DNA of 64,000 bases from Cristatella mucedo. Taxonomy: Eukaryota; Bryozoa; Phylactolaemata; Cristatellidae. A model generated the notes under the pieces. It had not been told where the DNA came from, did no database searches, and saw only the letters and a list, made by a program, of their open reading frames with translations. Below, piece by piece: positions 21,520 to 31,270 of the stretch. Positions within the stretch are counted from its first letter, which is position 1. Each line of letters opens with the position of its first letter. The translations under genes were made by a program, and so were the position numbers. Location of the stretch: NCBI GenBank assembly GCA_009760855.2, contig WPIO01000201.1, positions 244,103-308,102 of the forward strand, given 5' to 3'.

Positions 21520-21715
21520 TGATAATAATAATCCACTTGATAAAAGCGCCCTCAGAGAACTCAGTCTCTTTTTAGGCGCTTCACATTTGCTTCACAGGGA
21601 AGCACGATTGAATGGTGAGTTATATCATACCTGATAAACATGAATCACATATTTAGGGGTGACATGCACAGGGTCAGCATGTTTCCAAGAACAAATGTTT
21701 TGAGACAGCAGGGGT
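21520..21715 (-). mobile_element. LINE-A 3' end fragment
   Basis: AATAATAATAATCC is the reversed ATT tail. The hairpin follows (AAAAGCGCCCTCAGAGAACT...TAGGCGCTT), then the 3' UTR words TTGAATGGTGAGTTATATCA and GGGGTGACATGCACAGGGTC. The coding region is absent. Confidence 0.9.
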
Positions 21716-22277
21716 GGTTCGCTACGTGATAGACAGATCTTTAGTCGATTTTTATTTTAGATGTAAGCAGTTACAATTAAAAACTTATGGTTGCAACTGA
21801 GAGAAGCAAAGTAACGTAGCAGATATGGCGTGTTTTTTGCAGGACTTATCAGCAAAGAGTATTCTAGATCATGCTATTCTAGATCCTGATTCAGCTTCAA
21901 ATTTCCACCGGGTCTCTTTCGCTCCCATACCGATGGCCGCTCATGGTCGGCAAGCATCCTGTTGTGATTCCTCACCTCTTTCACTTTCTCACTCAATCTT
22001 GTAATCAAAGTTTCTGCCCAATTCCATCTCCGTCCCTGAACTTCCATCTCTCCCTGGGTTCCCCTCCTTCTATCTGTTCTTTCCCGCTTTTACTTCAAAG
22101 CCCACCCATCCTGTTCACGCAGTTTGACTCACAATCTCACTCCCTCTCATTCTCCCATCCTCTCCCTCTCTCTCTCTTTCTCTAACCTTATTCTTTATCA
22201 AGTCATCCTTTACTGAATCCAGGTAATCAATTCAGATCTCTCTTCGTCACAAATCTTAAATAAATAAGATAAATACT
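21716..22277. other. Pyrimidine-rich sequence, no recognised gene
   Basis: From about 21940 to 22190 the plus strand is C/T-rich. The 80-codon Ser/Pro/Leu frame at 21943-22185 is a composition effect. Confidence 0.45.
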
Positions 22278-22345
22278 AGTTGATTTAGCAGCCTCTTTTG
22301 TATAGCGACAGAAGAGCCTTTACGGCTATCATCACTGCTTATCAT
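22278..22345 (-). mobile_element. SINE family 1, 3' portion
   Basis: On the minus strand this reads GATGATAGCCGTAAAGGCTC, then TTCTGTCGCTATACAAAAGA and GGCTGCTAAATCA. That is the 3' body of the SINE and it is very close to the 4.1-kb copy. The tRNA-like head is missing. Confidence 0.75.
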
Positions 22346-22418
22346 CACCACAAATCTTCAAAATTCTACTGTTTTACTTCAGGAACTATGCAGATGCACA
22401 CCCTTTTTGCATCTCTCT

Positions 22419-22421
<3 letters not shown>

Positions 22422-22460
<39 letters not shown>
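22422..22460. repeat. (CT)n microsatellite
   Basis: A near-perfect CT run of about 39 bp, with further CT-rich sequence on both sides. Confidence 0.95.
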
Positions 22461-22464
<4 letters not shown>

Positions 22465-22959
22465 GTTTCTCACTTAACCGTGCGACCATTTTTCCTTATG
22501 GTCTTTCTCTGTCGGCCTGCCCAACTTTATCTCGTTACTTTCGCATGCCATGCCTAAGTACTTGCACACCATTTGTTACTTAAGGCCTACCACAGTTTGC
22601 TCAGACTTCAACATAAACTCCCTTATTTTTCGCACTCAATCTCGGCCTAACTTTCTCTTCGTTGCAGTCTAGCTTTTAATCTCTCACTACTCGAATGTCT
22701 TTAATTTCCCTACTTATCTTTTGTTCCGTCTGTCATACATTATGAGGTGCCGTGGAATCGCCACTGCCTGTAAACAGCATGCCCATCCACTTCTCTTGTC
22801 GCTTGATTCCCCTCTTTCTGAAGTGCCGGCTTTGGACCAACGCCTGAGCTTCGCTTAATAGATTCTGAGACTAATGACATGCAAATCGTTTCATAGTTGG
22901 CTGACGGATATGAAAGAATTACAGAGACCAGCAGCTGCATTAGAAGTATCGTTATACTT

Positions 22960-23085
22960 TGTCTTTAAGACCCACATCATGGCTTTATGTCTTGCAGTGG
23001 GCTATCTTTTCACGGCCCACTGCAAGCGGTAGCAATACTATTAAAGGTCATTCCGCCGCTACAAAAATAAGGGCCTATATTAATT
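22960..23085 (+). mobile_element. SINE family 1, hairpin and 3' body
   Basis: CTTGCAGTGGGC (22991-23002) pairs perfectly with GCCCACTGCAAG (23015-23026), giving a 12-bp stem at the position of the second hairpin of the 4.1-kb copy but with different bases. GGTAGCAATA, AAAGGTCATTCCGCCGCTAC and AAAAATAAGGGCC follow, a diverged version of the conserved body. Confidence 0.65.
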
Positions 23086-23184
23086 TCTCTGACAGGCTTT
23101 TTGTCTTAGAAGGTGGAAAAAGAGTTTGGGATGGTTTTTCGATAGTAATACGATTCTGGCTTGTTGCAAGCGTCAAAACAGGCG

Positions 23185-23262
23185 TTCACATAAAGCGCCT
23201 AGAAAGAGATTAAGTTCTCTGAGGGCGCTTTATCTAGTGCGATATTATTATTATTATTATTC
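23185..23262 (+). mobile_element. LINE-A extreme 3' end with (ATT)n tail
   Basis: AAAGCGCCTAGAAAGAGATT and CTCTGAGGGCGCTTTATC form the terminal hairpin, followed by a run of TTA trinucleotides. Only the last ~60 bases of the element are recognisable. Confidence 0.85.
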
Positions 23263-23639
23263 ACTTCTGTCAACAGAATTCTGTCTCGGTATTCCTGCCT
23301 ATCGATGCTATTTATTGAAGCTTATGCTAACATTACAGTCAGGCTCGTCTTGTAAGGTCGACACATCAATGGCATTACACTGCTTCTCTCCTACAAGCGC
23401 TCGCTTCTTACCCAGTGGTTCATGAATTTCAGAACGTAACACTTAAATAAGGGCTCCTAATTTTCGTGCTTTACTTGGAATACCCATCTCGTGCTACCCA
23501 CTTGACAAGGGTTGTTTGACTGAGCTTCCAGCTATCGTTCTTTAGAGGCTGAGCCTTCACTTCACATGCTTCCAAAGCATGACGGTTGCTTCCAACCAAG
23601 TCAAAATGTGTAACTTGAAAAAATTAAAAAGAAAGAATG

Positions 23640-24945
23640 CTATTCCTCCAAGAGTTTATTTGTCATCTTTGTCCCTACTTAAACGACTGAGAACAACGAT
23701 TGGTCTGGCCGACGAAGCACTGCCGAGTTTTAAATTGTGCTTGTCTGATCCTGTTCAATACGCATCGTGTAGATGTTAGGTCTCACACACGAGACGGGTC
23801 ACCTGTGAAGTCCATCAAGGGTCTGTACTTGGTCCATTGCTGTTCTCTATTTATACTCAACCTCTGGGAAAGTGATTAAGGCACACGGGAAGAGATATCA
23901 CTTTCATGCCGACGATGCTCAGCTGTATTTGTAATTCAAACCATCGGAATCTGTTGCAACAATTGAGAAACGTAATGCTTGCCTTGCCGACATTTGATCT
24001 TGGATGTCGGTAAACGTCTTGAAATTGAATGACGATAAAACTGAACTATTGCTCATAAGACACCCTGAGCGCGTTGCTGGATTAAAAGGCTTTACTCTCA
24101 TAATAGGTGATGCTGTTGTGCGACTGTCACCACGAGCTCAAATTTAGGTGTCATTTTTGACAGCAGCCTAAATTTTAAAAGCTTAATTCCAAAGAATGGT
24201 TCTACTCGTAGCCATCACGTCCGATCCCTATTCAAGATTAGGAGTTGTCTTTCACAGTGGCTTGTAAAAAAATTAACTAGCTCTTTAGTTCTGTCTCGGC
24301 ATGATTACTGTAAATCCCTCACGGCTGGGGTACCAAAATAACCAACTAAGCCATTGCAGATGACTATGAAATATGGCTGAAAGGCTAGTCTTCAAGTCGC
24401 AGAGGCATGACTACATATCTCCTTTGCTAGAAGAGCTAAGATGGATGCCGGTTGAGCAACATATACAGAGCCAAGTTCTTACGCTGACCCACAAGGCCCG
24501 CCACGGCTTGGCTCCGTCGTACCTAGCTGAACTGCTGCACCAGTTTCAGCCGGTTCGCACCCTCAAAATCTGTATGGACCATAAATTAATTGTTCTGTTC
24601 GTCCGCTTAGAGACCGTTAGTGACAGAAGCTTCAGCTCTGCAGGTCCTAGGCTGTGAAACTCGCTTCCAAAATTCTTACGCAACGACAACTAATCTCCTG
24701 CTGCCGACTGAGGCTCATTCTTTTCAGCTGTAATGAGCTGCTACATCCAGGCTACTCACTACCTCAACTGCTTTCCTGACTCTGCTATGCTTCCTACTCT
24801 GTTGCGTGAGACGAAATCTGTTGGCTAGCAAGAGCAGCTCAGGCTGTGAGTGGGCTATACAAAACTACTCTACTAAATAACACCCGCATATTTCTATATG
24901 ACTTTGTGGAGTTGCAGACGGAGATACATACATACATACTATTAT
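23640..24945 (+). pseudogene. LINE-B copy, reverse transcriptase to 3' tail, degenerate
   Basis: About 23690-23870 reads through RT thumb/palm sequence: TIGLADEALPSFK, then VHQGSVLGPLLFSIYTQPLG (motif B). After a frameshift, motif C reads FHADDAQLYL near 23905-23935, with His in place of Tyr. The C-terminal part is open at 24373-24657 and includes THKARHGLAPSYLAELLHQF. The 3' end has GACTTTGTGGAGTTGCAGAC, then an ACATACAT tail at about 24925-24944. Several frameshifts and stops show it is dead. It is homologous to CR1/L2-like elements and distinct from LINE-A. Confidence 0.85.
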
Positions 24946-25449
24946 TCTTAATCTGCTGATTTCTTCGTTATCAATATAGGTAAACTTCATCCGTAGACTT
25001 TGAGTTGTCGTTGAACTGATTTGTAAGCCTTATTCTTATCCGAAATTATTAGCAGTCTTCTTGCCGATGTAAATATTAAGAACATGCAATGCTTTCCTTT
25101 ATATTCGGATTACACATTGGTGCACCTGAGCAATTATCATTACTTTATAGCAACTCAAATTTTCAGTGCCCTAGAATCACGACCTTTGCTTTGTTTCACG
25201 CCGTCCTGGTGCTCGCTCTCGGATGACCATGAAATATCTCATATCATTTGATGGTAAAATCTTTTTCTTTACAATTAGAGACATGCCGGGCGAAAACTGT
25301 TCAGCTAGCCTTGTAGTAGGCTTTGTCAACAAGTTTTCAGTTGTCTCTTCAGGGAATGTGAGTGCCTTTTCCAGCGTGAGATTTCCCTATATGATTCCAT
25401 CGGCTTGTTGTCATGTGCATTGCTCTGAGTCACGCAGATATGCAATAAT

Positions 25450-25575
25450 TCGGGTCTGCATATTAATAATAATAATAGTAATAATGCACTTGATATAGCT
25501 TCCTTGGAGAACTTGATCTCTTTCTATGCACTTCACCTTTGCTACAAAGGAAGCTCGATGCATTAATGAAAAAAC
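25450..25575 (-). mobile_element. LINE-A 3' end fragment, diverged
   Basis: An AATAATAATAGTAATAATGC tail remnant is followed by CACTTGATATAGCTTCCTTG, GAGAACTTGATCTCTTTCTA and TTTGCTACAAAGGAAGC. This matches the LINE-A end with a damaged outer hairpin stem. Confidence 0.8.
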
Positions 25576-26043
25576 CGTAAGTTTGCAGCCCCAGCAACCA
25601 TGTAATGGGACGTCACATCTTAAGTGCCAGGAGTCCTTGCTATGCAAGTCTTCCAACATGTGAAGTAAGATACTTTCAATCATTGCCAAGTTATTCTATT
25701 AGCCACTTTATTATTGCACATCCAAACAGCCATATAACCACAAGTCCCATCTATCTGCACAGCACTAACTTCTCAAGCAACATATCTGCCTTTCCTTTTT
25801 CTGCCCGTACCATCGAACTCCTAGTCAATCTCAAGTTCTTAATAATTCTACTTCACGTTGCTTGGTAGACAGTAGCACAGCTTAAGTGAGTTCTACCTTC
25901 TGTTAAACAGCCAGCAGCTGTTGAGCAGACGTCCGTCTTTGGGACAACAGTTTTACTGCGAACTCAGTGAGTAGAAAGATAATTTGCTCTCTTAGGGTAA
26001 TTTATTAATTTATTATTACTATAGTAAGTGTTTAAAATTGTAG
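25576..26043. other. No recognised gene
   Basis: The 87-codon frame at 25605-25868 is Ser/Ile/Phe-rich with no motif. Confidence 0.35.
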
Positions 26044-26291
26044 CGTCTGGTAAGTTACAGCCTGATCAGAGTGTTCAGCCTGACCCTATTGGACTGCGTC
26101 CAATAGCATCAGCCTGCATTCGTTTAGTGCCGGAAGAGAAGGTAAGCGAAATCTTTGAGCTTTACAGATGTGCTCAGGTCTTGGTCCTTGTCGTAAATGG
26201 TGAGAACCTGATCGCAGGCGAAACGAGGGAGAACGATCGTGTATTAGTGTACTGGGAGACTCTAAATGAGCCGATATTCACTTTTAGCTAA
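26044..26291 (+). CDS. Candidate exon, coding-like open frame, unknown function
   Basis: The frame has mostly purine-first codons and a balanced composition, for example GLRPIASACIRLVPEEK and NDRVLVYWETLNEPIF. A possible acceptor (AAAATTGTAG) precedes 26044. An excellent donor, GAGAAG|GTAAGC, lies at 26141/26142, so the exon may end there even though the frame stays open to TAA at 26289-26291. There is no ATG at the start of the frame. No family is recognised. Confidence 0.3.
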
Positions 26292-26629
26292 AGCTCGCTG
26301 AGGTACACATTTTTCTGCAGACATTCGCCAGAATTCCGACACCGCTTGAATGTGATGCACGGCTTGGGGCATTTAAACTTGCACAACCGAAGCACAGGTT
26401 TCAATATCCTCGCCCCAATCAGGACTTCTCTGGCAAATAAATTGGCTGTTCGATTACTACACTTTTAGGACCATTGATGACTGAAGCTCTGTGAGTATTG
26501 GACTACGAAAATCTTTAAATTATTATTACGCATATCTACTCTCCTGCTCACCTCCTCAATGCTCTGCTAAGAGAAGTCTATTAGCTACGTAATGCCTACC
26601 ACAAGCCACTTAGGCTATATTAGACTGTA
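26292..26629. other. No recognised gene
   Basis: Nothing supported. Weak resemblance to the LINE-B C-terminal region may begin at about 26540. Confidence 0.35.
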
Positions 26630-26960
26630 ATAAGCCATTGGTGACAGAAACGTTTGCTGCTCAGATCCTATACTGTGGAGATTACTTCTTTAATTTTACA
26701 TAATCGTATATCTACTGCTGCCGACTTTGGCCGACCCTTTACAGACGTCCCGAGTTACTAGGTCGATGCTCATCACTTCCTCGACAGCCCAAGCAACTCA
26801 GCCATGCTCATTAATTTCTCTTCTTTGCGTGAGATGAAGTGCGTTGGCTACCGAAATATCACAAAAGGCAACGTAAGCTTCGAGTCAGTGGTGGAACATT
26901 TTTCTTCGTTACCCCTCACAGTTCTTCTGGAGTTACAAGAACAAATGCACTGAAATGGGT
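26630..26960 (+). mobile_element. LINE-B C-terminal and 3' end fragment, highly diverged
   Basis: GGTGACAGAAACGTTTGCTG, CTGCTGCCGACTTTGGC, TTGCGTGAGATGAAGTGCGT, TTGGCTACCGAAA and CTGGAGTTACAAGA occur in the order seen in better copies at 24.6-24.9 and 44.3-44.6 kb. The coding frame is destroyed. Confidence 0.7.
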
Positions 26961-28535
26961 TTCAGTTTAATTTAGAAAGTTACAGTTTTAGGGATGAAGT
27001 GTCCACCTTTGAATGGGAACTTGATCTCGGCATTGGCCCAGTGCTCGGCCCAGCATCACAGTTCGTCTCGACGACCGTTGGGCCGTGAGGATTAAGGAGG
27101 GGTGGTGCTCGGCGCCTTCACTGTCGGCGGCGTCAGAAGCGCTATCGCCGTTGCTACAGTAATGAAGCGCCGGTCGCACAACATCGTGGCCAAAGCAGAC
27201 AACGGCAGCATCCAAATCTCCTTTGCAGCTGCACACCAGCCACGAACAAAGGCGATGAGCGAAGGCGACGAGACCAGCGACAAACTGACTACTCGAGCTT
27301 TCAGATAGCCAAGTCACCGAGGGTGGCGGACGCCTCGAAGTCTCTGGGCCGCTTCAGCCACCATGGCAAGTGGCCAAAATATCAATCGCCGGCTGAAGTC
27401 GCGTGCAGCGGTGCGATCACCGTCTAGCAGTGGTTGTGGCAATTTTGATGAACTCGAACTGATCTGCTCTTCATGGCCACGGGACTTTACCGGCGCTCAA
27501 TATTCTCGGTTTTTGTCTCTATAGCATCGACTATCACTCGAAACTGCCCGTAGGCTGGATAATTCATAACATGCTTTGGTGCCTTCGATGGTCTTGAAAA
27601 ACTTGCAGGTCCAGCCTGAAAAGTGAGGAGCTGCCGGGGATTATTTCGCTGGTATTGGCAACAGCTTCGTACTCCACCGACGGAAATGTGGTGGCAGAAG
27701 CGAGAATGAGCTTTATTTCGAAGCAGACAACCTAGGGCCCTACCAGCAGAAGTTGCAAGCTGCAAGTCGTTGCATAATAAGCGGAGGGCAGGCAGAGCGG
27801 CATCGCACGAAGCTGCACTATGGCTACAAAGGATCAAACTTTATCAAGGCAGCTTTGCAATCGCTCACGGGAATGCTGCTGCCTCGTTCCCAGACGTGAG
27901 GGCGAGAAAAAAGAGCCTCACCGCATGGAAATTGGGACCGGCTCCCTTACAGCTTTAACCACTTTGGCTCTCCCACAGGGCTCAGCTTTCTGTCACCCAG
28001 GTTGTTCTGATGAATCTGTGTCTATGAACCCTTCGCTTGCCAGCTGCCGTGTAGAGGCCCCGGCAGCAGGTGGCAGGATAGTGGAATTAGGAGGCAGCCT
28101 TGCCATTAAAGTCTCCAACACCAACCCCCAGCGAGAAAGCCAGCGATCATTTTGGGTGAGAAGGCTGTTCATGCTAGCAGCCGCTAATAGGTCTCAAACG
28201 TAACGAGAGACTGGCAGCAGCATGCCTGCTGCCTGTCGCTGCTTCCGTAGACGCCTGACCGGCTGAGGACACGGCGGCAGTTGAGGCACTTCCGCAACCA
28301 AGCCCTACGCTAACAGCTCGGGTCTCGAAAAACCAACGGCTGCGATGCTGCTAACCCGCTGAAAAGAAAAACTGACGAGTGTTTTCAAGAAGCAGTACGG
28401 CAATCCGGTCAGGTATCGGCATGAGACGATACCTAAGCTGCAGCTGCACCTGAGAAACCAGGCTCCGCCCCCAACCAACACCGTAAGGGTCGGCCGAGGT
28501 TTGGAGTGGTGGACTGGAGTGGAGTACAAGCCGGG
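26961..28535. other. Moderately GC-rich DNA, no recognised gene
   Basis: Overlapping frames up to 127 codons (27820-28203 +) and 116 codons (27487-27837 -) show no motif. No known repeat was identified, though short words recall the composite repeat at 11-17 kb. Confidence 0.35.
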
Positions 28536-28539
28536 TGTA

Positions 28540-28790
28540 CAACGAGGCAGCTCCTCGTTTATCACGCTGTCATGGTACAGTTCTCAGTGGCCCCGGCTTA
28601 CATTGAGCAAGCACAGCTACACACTCAAGCACATGCAAACATGCTTAGCAATGTCCCCCACCACTAAATGCCACTAAGCAGAATGGTGTAGCCTGCAACA
28701 GGGCAGCTCCCCATTTTCCATGCAGTCGCGCACATCGGCTTACATCGAGCAAGCCGGCAACCTCGGCTCTGCCACGACTGTCAATGCTAG
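28540..28790. repeat. Diverged direct duplication, about 156 bp
   Basis: CAACGAGGCAGCTCC at 28540 is followed by CGGCTTACATTGAGCAAGC. CAACAGGGCAGCTCC at 28696 is followed by CGGCTTACATCGAGCAAGC. The offset is about 156 bp. A further GCAACAGGGCAGCT occurs at about 33019, suggesting a dispersed family. Confidence 0.65.
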
Positions 28791-28819
28791 CTCATTGCTA
28801 CTACCCAGCGAGGCTAGCA

Positions 28820-28858
28820 CTTTGTAAGCTGTAGAGCCGAGCTCTACAGCTTACAAAG
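28820..28858. repeat. Perfect 18-bp inverted repeat with a 3-nt loop
   Basis: CTTTGTAAGCTGTAGAGC (28820-28837), CGA, then its exact complement (28841-28858). GGCTCTACAGCTTAAAG follows immediately (28862-28878) as a further partial copy of the second arm. The whole lies just before a LINE-B 3' end. Confidence 0.95.
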
Positions 28859-28878
28859 CACGGCTCTACAGCTTAAAG

Positions 28879-28922
28879 CCTTTATGACTTTGTGGAGTTA
28901 CAGACGGAGATACATTATATTA
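28879..28922 (+). mobile_element. LINE-B extreme 3' end
   Basis: TTTATGACTTTGTGGAGTTA followed by CAGACGGAGATACATTATAT is the LINE-B 3' terminus. No upstream LINE-B sequence is present, because the inverted repeat takes its place. Confidence 0.8.
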
Positions 28923-29093
28923 GCTAGTAAGAAAAAGGAAGGTAACCCTGGGCGACAAAGGAAAGCAAAGACAGGAAGAGGAATGCAGGGACCAAAAAGT
29001 GAGAGACTGAGCTATGCCGAAATATATAGAGAGAGACAGAGATCTGGCTCTGTAGACAGGGAAAAGCTGGGAGACTGAATGACAGTGGGAGAC

Positions 29094-29136
<43 letters not shown>

Positions 29137-29150
29137 AAGAGACGGAGCAT
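29094..29150. repeat. (GA)n microsatellite
   Basis: An uninterrupted GA run spans about 29105-29132, with GA-rich flanks. The Ser/Leu-rich minus-strand frames at 28920-29439 are largely products of this composition. Confidence 0.95.
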
Positions 29151-29794
29151 GCGATGAAGAGGCAGACAGATGGGATGATGCAGCAATGAAAGCGTGCAGG
29201 CGACAGTTACGCACAATCCTTACCAACCAATGATGACTGATGCTCCTTTTTCTGTGAAGTGGCTTCGACGCAAGCGCTCCAGACGTGTCAAAGTCACCAT
29301 GAGTCGCTGCTAGCTGGAGGTAGGGCACAGTATTAAGACGATAAGTTTCCCAATCCTGGCTCCTCGGTAAACCACAATCACACCCTTCAGACGGACGCCA
29401 TTCAAATGCGGGCAACAAACGTCTACTGGAAGCGAACATAAGGGGCTAGCTAGATGCTAGCTTTAACTAAGAAATGGTGAGACCACGGCCCTTCAGAGGG
29501 GAAGGCAAACGGAAAGCAGACTGGGGAGGCAAACCGAGACAGGAGAGGCAGCAGCTAAAAACAGCAGCAATGATGAGCAATCTTGCAAAACCAGATACAC
29601 CTGCCAACGTAGTCATACACTTCTGGCCATCAACATCGTCGTACACTGCGGGCCACTAACATCGAGAGTCCAACATTGCCCAGCAGATCCAAGACTGCTA
29701 AAGTCGCATCCACAATGCCAATGCAATAAAATGCTCTATTGACTGCCTTTCCGACTGTACCATTCGTCTCGCTATCGTGGTTTGCTCAAAAGGA
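29151..29794. other. No recognised gene
   Basis: Apart from the upper part of the frame at 28924-29439 (-), only short frames occur. No motif was seen. Confidence 0.35.
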
Positions 29795-29944
29795 AATCTG
29801 CCTGCCACCTTATGCATACCAAAACCGTCCTAGGCTTTGAGTGTGCTAGGGAAACCTCTTCAGCGTAACGTATACCTACTGTGTGTGTCTTAGTAGAGTT
29901 ACGGATGGAGATGCATGCACACATACACACATACACACACCTAT
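29795..29944 (+). mobile_element. LINE-B 3' end fragment with CACATA-rich tail
   Basis: TATGCATACCAAAACCGTCC, TAGGCTTTGAGTGTGCTA and TAGTAGAGTTACGGATGGAG are diverged LINE-B 3' words. A CACATACACACATACACACA tail ends exactly where the next LINE-A fragment begins. Confidence 0.75.
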
Positions 29945-30210
29945 TTAGGACAGCATTTAGTGGGTCCCTTTGATTCGTCCTTGATGTGCTTATGCGTGCT
30001 GACACTGTGCATGCTGCCACTAACCACATTTGCATGCTGACCCTGTGCATGTCACCCCAAACCATATTATTCATTTTGTTTGTTTTTTAAGCATGATTTT
30101 ACTTACTATTCTATTGCATATCACTTTGCAGCAAATGTAAATCGCCTAGAAAGAGATTAAGTTCTCTGAGGGCGCTTTATCAAGTGCAATATTATTATTA
30201 TAATTATTAT
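29945..30210 (+). mobile_element. LINE-A 3' UTR with tail
   Basis: The block runs from TTTAGGACAGCATTTAGTGG through GCATGCTGACCCTGTGCATG to the terminal hairpin (TCGCCTAGAAAGAGATTAAG...GAGGGCGCTTTATC) and ATTATTATTATAATTATTAT. It is 5'-truncated in the 3' UTR and abuts the LINE-B tail. Confidence 0.9.
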
Positions 30211-30230
30211 ACATACATACATACATACAT

Positions 30231-30268
<38 letters not shown>

Positions 30269-30295
30269 GTGCATACATACATGCATACATACATT
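30211..30295. repeat. (ACAT)n and (AC)n microsatellite
   Basis: ACAT repeats span about 30211-30247, an AC run spans about 30248-30268, then CATA-rich sequence follows. Cys/Val/Tyr-rich minus-strand frames here are translated repeats. Confidence 0.95.
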
Positions 30296-30850
30296 GGTAC
30301 AAACACACATAAATAAATGCATAAACACATAAATACATGCATGAATAAATACACAGACTCACTAACACACATAAGTACATACCCATACGCAAAATAACTA
30401 GCTATGCAAGGATTCTGCCACCAGGATAGGCCTAAGGCTGCAGTAACTGCAGCGTTCGTACTGAACTAGACGACAAGAATGAAAAAACCAACTTGAGATG
30501 GGAGGGAAGCAAGAGACCCTGTGAAACATGCATGATAAGACAACCGATTGAAAACGTCACCTGTGCCACGCCGTGTAACACTCCAACGTTGGAGGAGGGC
30601 AAGTCACAAGACTGAAGCACCATTCTGTTCTAGTGGGGCTGAGGCATGGGCATAGAGTGAGCATATCTACCTCGGCGGCAAAGGCAACTGCTAAGCTGGA
30701 GCCATGACTGGAAAATATAACCAGTGAGCCAGGCAGCCGCAGCTAATTTTGGCAAATATAACAATTGCAGTGCACAGCATGCTAAGAGAACTTAGTTTCT
30801 ACTCAGAAGCTTTACAGGTCGCTGCATGATAATGAATAACCTAGGAGTTT
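30296..30850. other. No recognised gene
   Basis: AT/CA-rich sequence continues to about 30390. After that only short frames occur, with no motif. Confidence 0.4.
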
Positions 30851-31270
30851 ATGAAATCTTCAGCAATTGGGAGAGAGTACAATTATAATGCCAATCACAT
30901 CAATCGTGCTATGTTGTGGCAGACGGACGGTGGACGAACAGCAGCTCTGCATGGGCAAGACCGCGATACCATAGTTCAGCTCCATAAGACGCAACTCCGG
31001 ATGCCTCTACGTCTTCTATTAACGGCTATGGAACAAGCGTTTCTTTTTAAGAAATTATACCTGGGGTGGTCTCAAAGACATAAGCGAGTATCCGTGGATC
31101 CTCAAGTGGATACCCTCAGCAGCTACAGACACACAGCAGGGTGGATGGAGGCTCACTCGATGCACCACGTCCGATGGCGACCCGGTGTCGTCCTCACCAT
31201 CTCAGCACAAAGAAGCAGCAGTGCCAGCAGAGCTGTCGAGGTCTTTCCTCGAATTAAAAAGAATGCGTGA
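30851..31270 (+). CDS. Candidate ORF, 139 aa, unknown function
   Basis: This frame begins with a true ATG and ends with TGA. It is one of the longer ATG frames outside repeats. The composition is protein-like, for example QLRMPLRLLLTAMEQAFLF, but there is no signal peptide, membrane helix or known motif. The Kozak context is weak (T at -3). It may be chance. Confidence 0.2.
   Translation: MKSSAIGREYNYNANHINRAMLWQTDGGRTAALHGQDRDTIVQLHKTQLRMPLRLLLTAMEQAFLFKKLYLGWSQRHKRVSVDPQVDTLSSYRHTAGWMEAHSMHHVRWRPGVVLTISAQRSSSASRAVEVFPRIKKNA

Noticed and set aside
30146-30392. Cys/Tyr/Met-rich minus-strand frames
   Set aside because: Translated ACAT/AC microsatellite.
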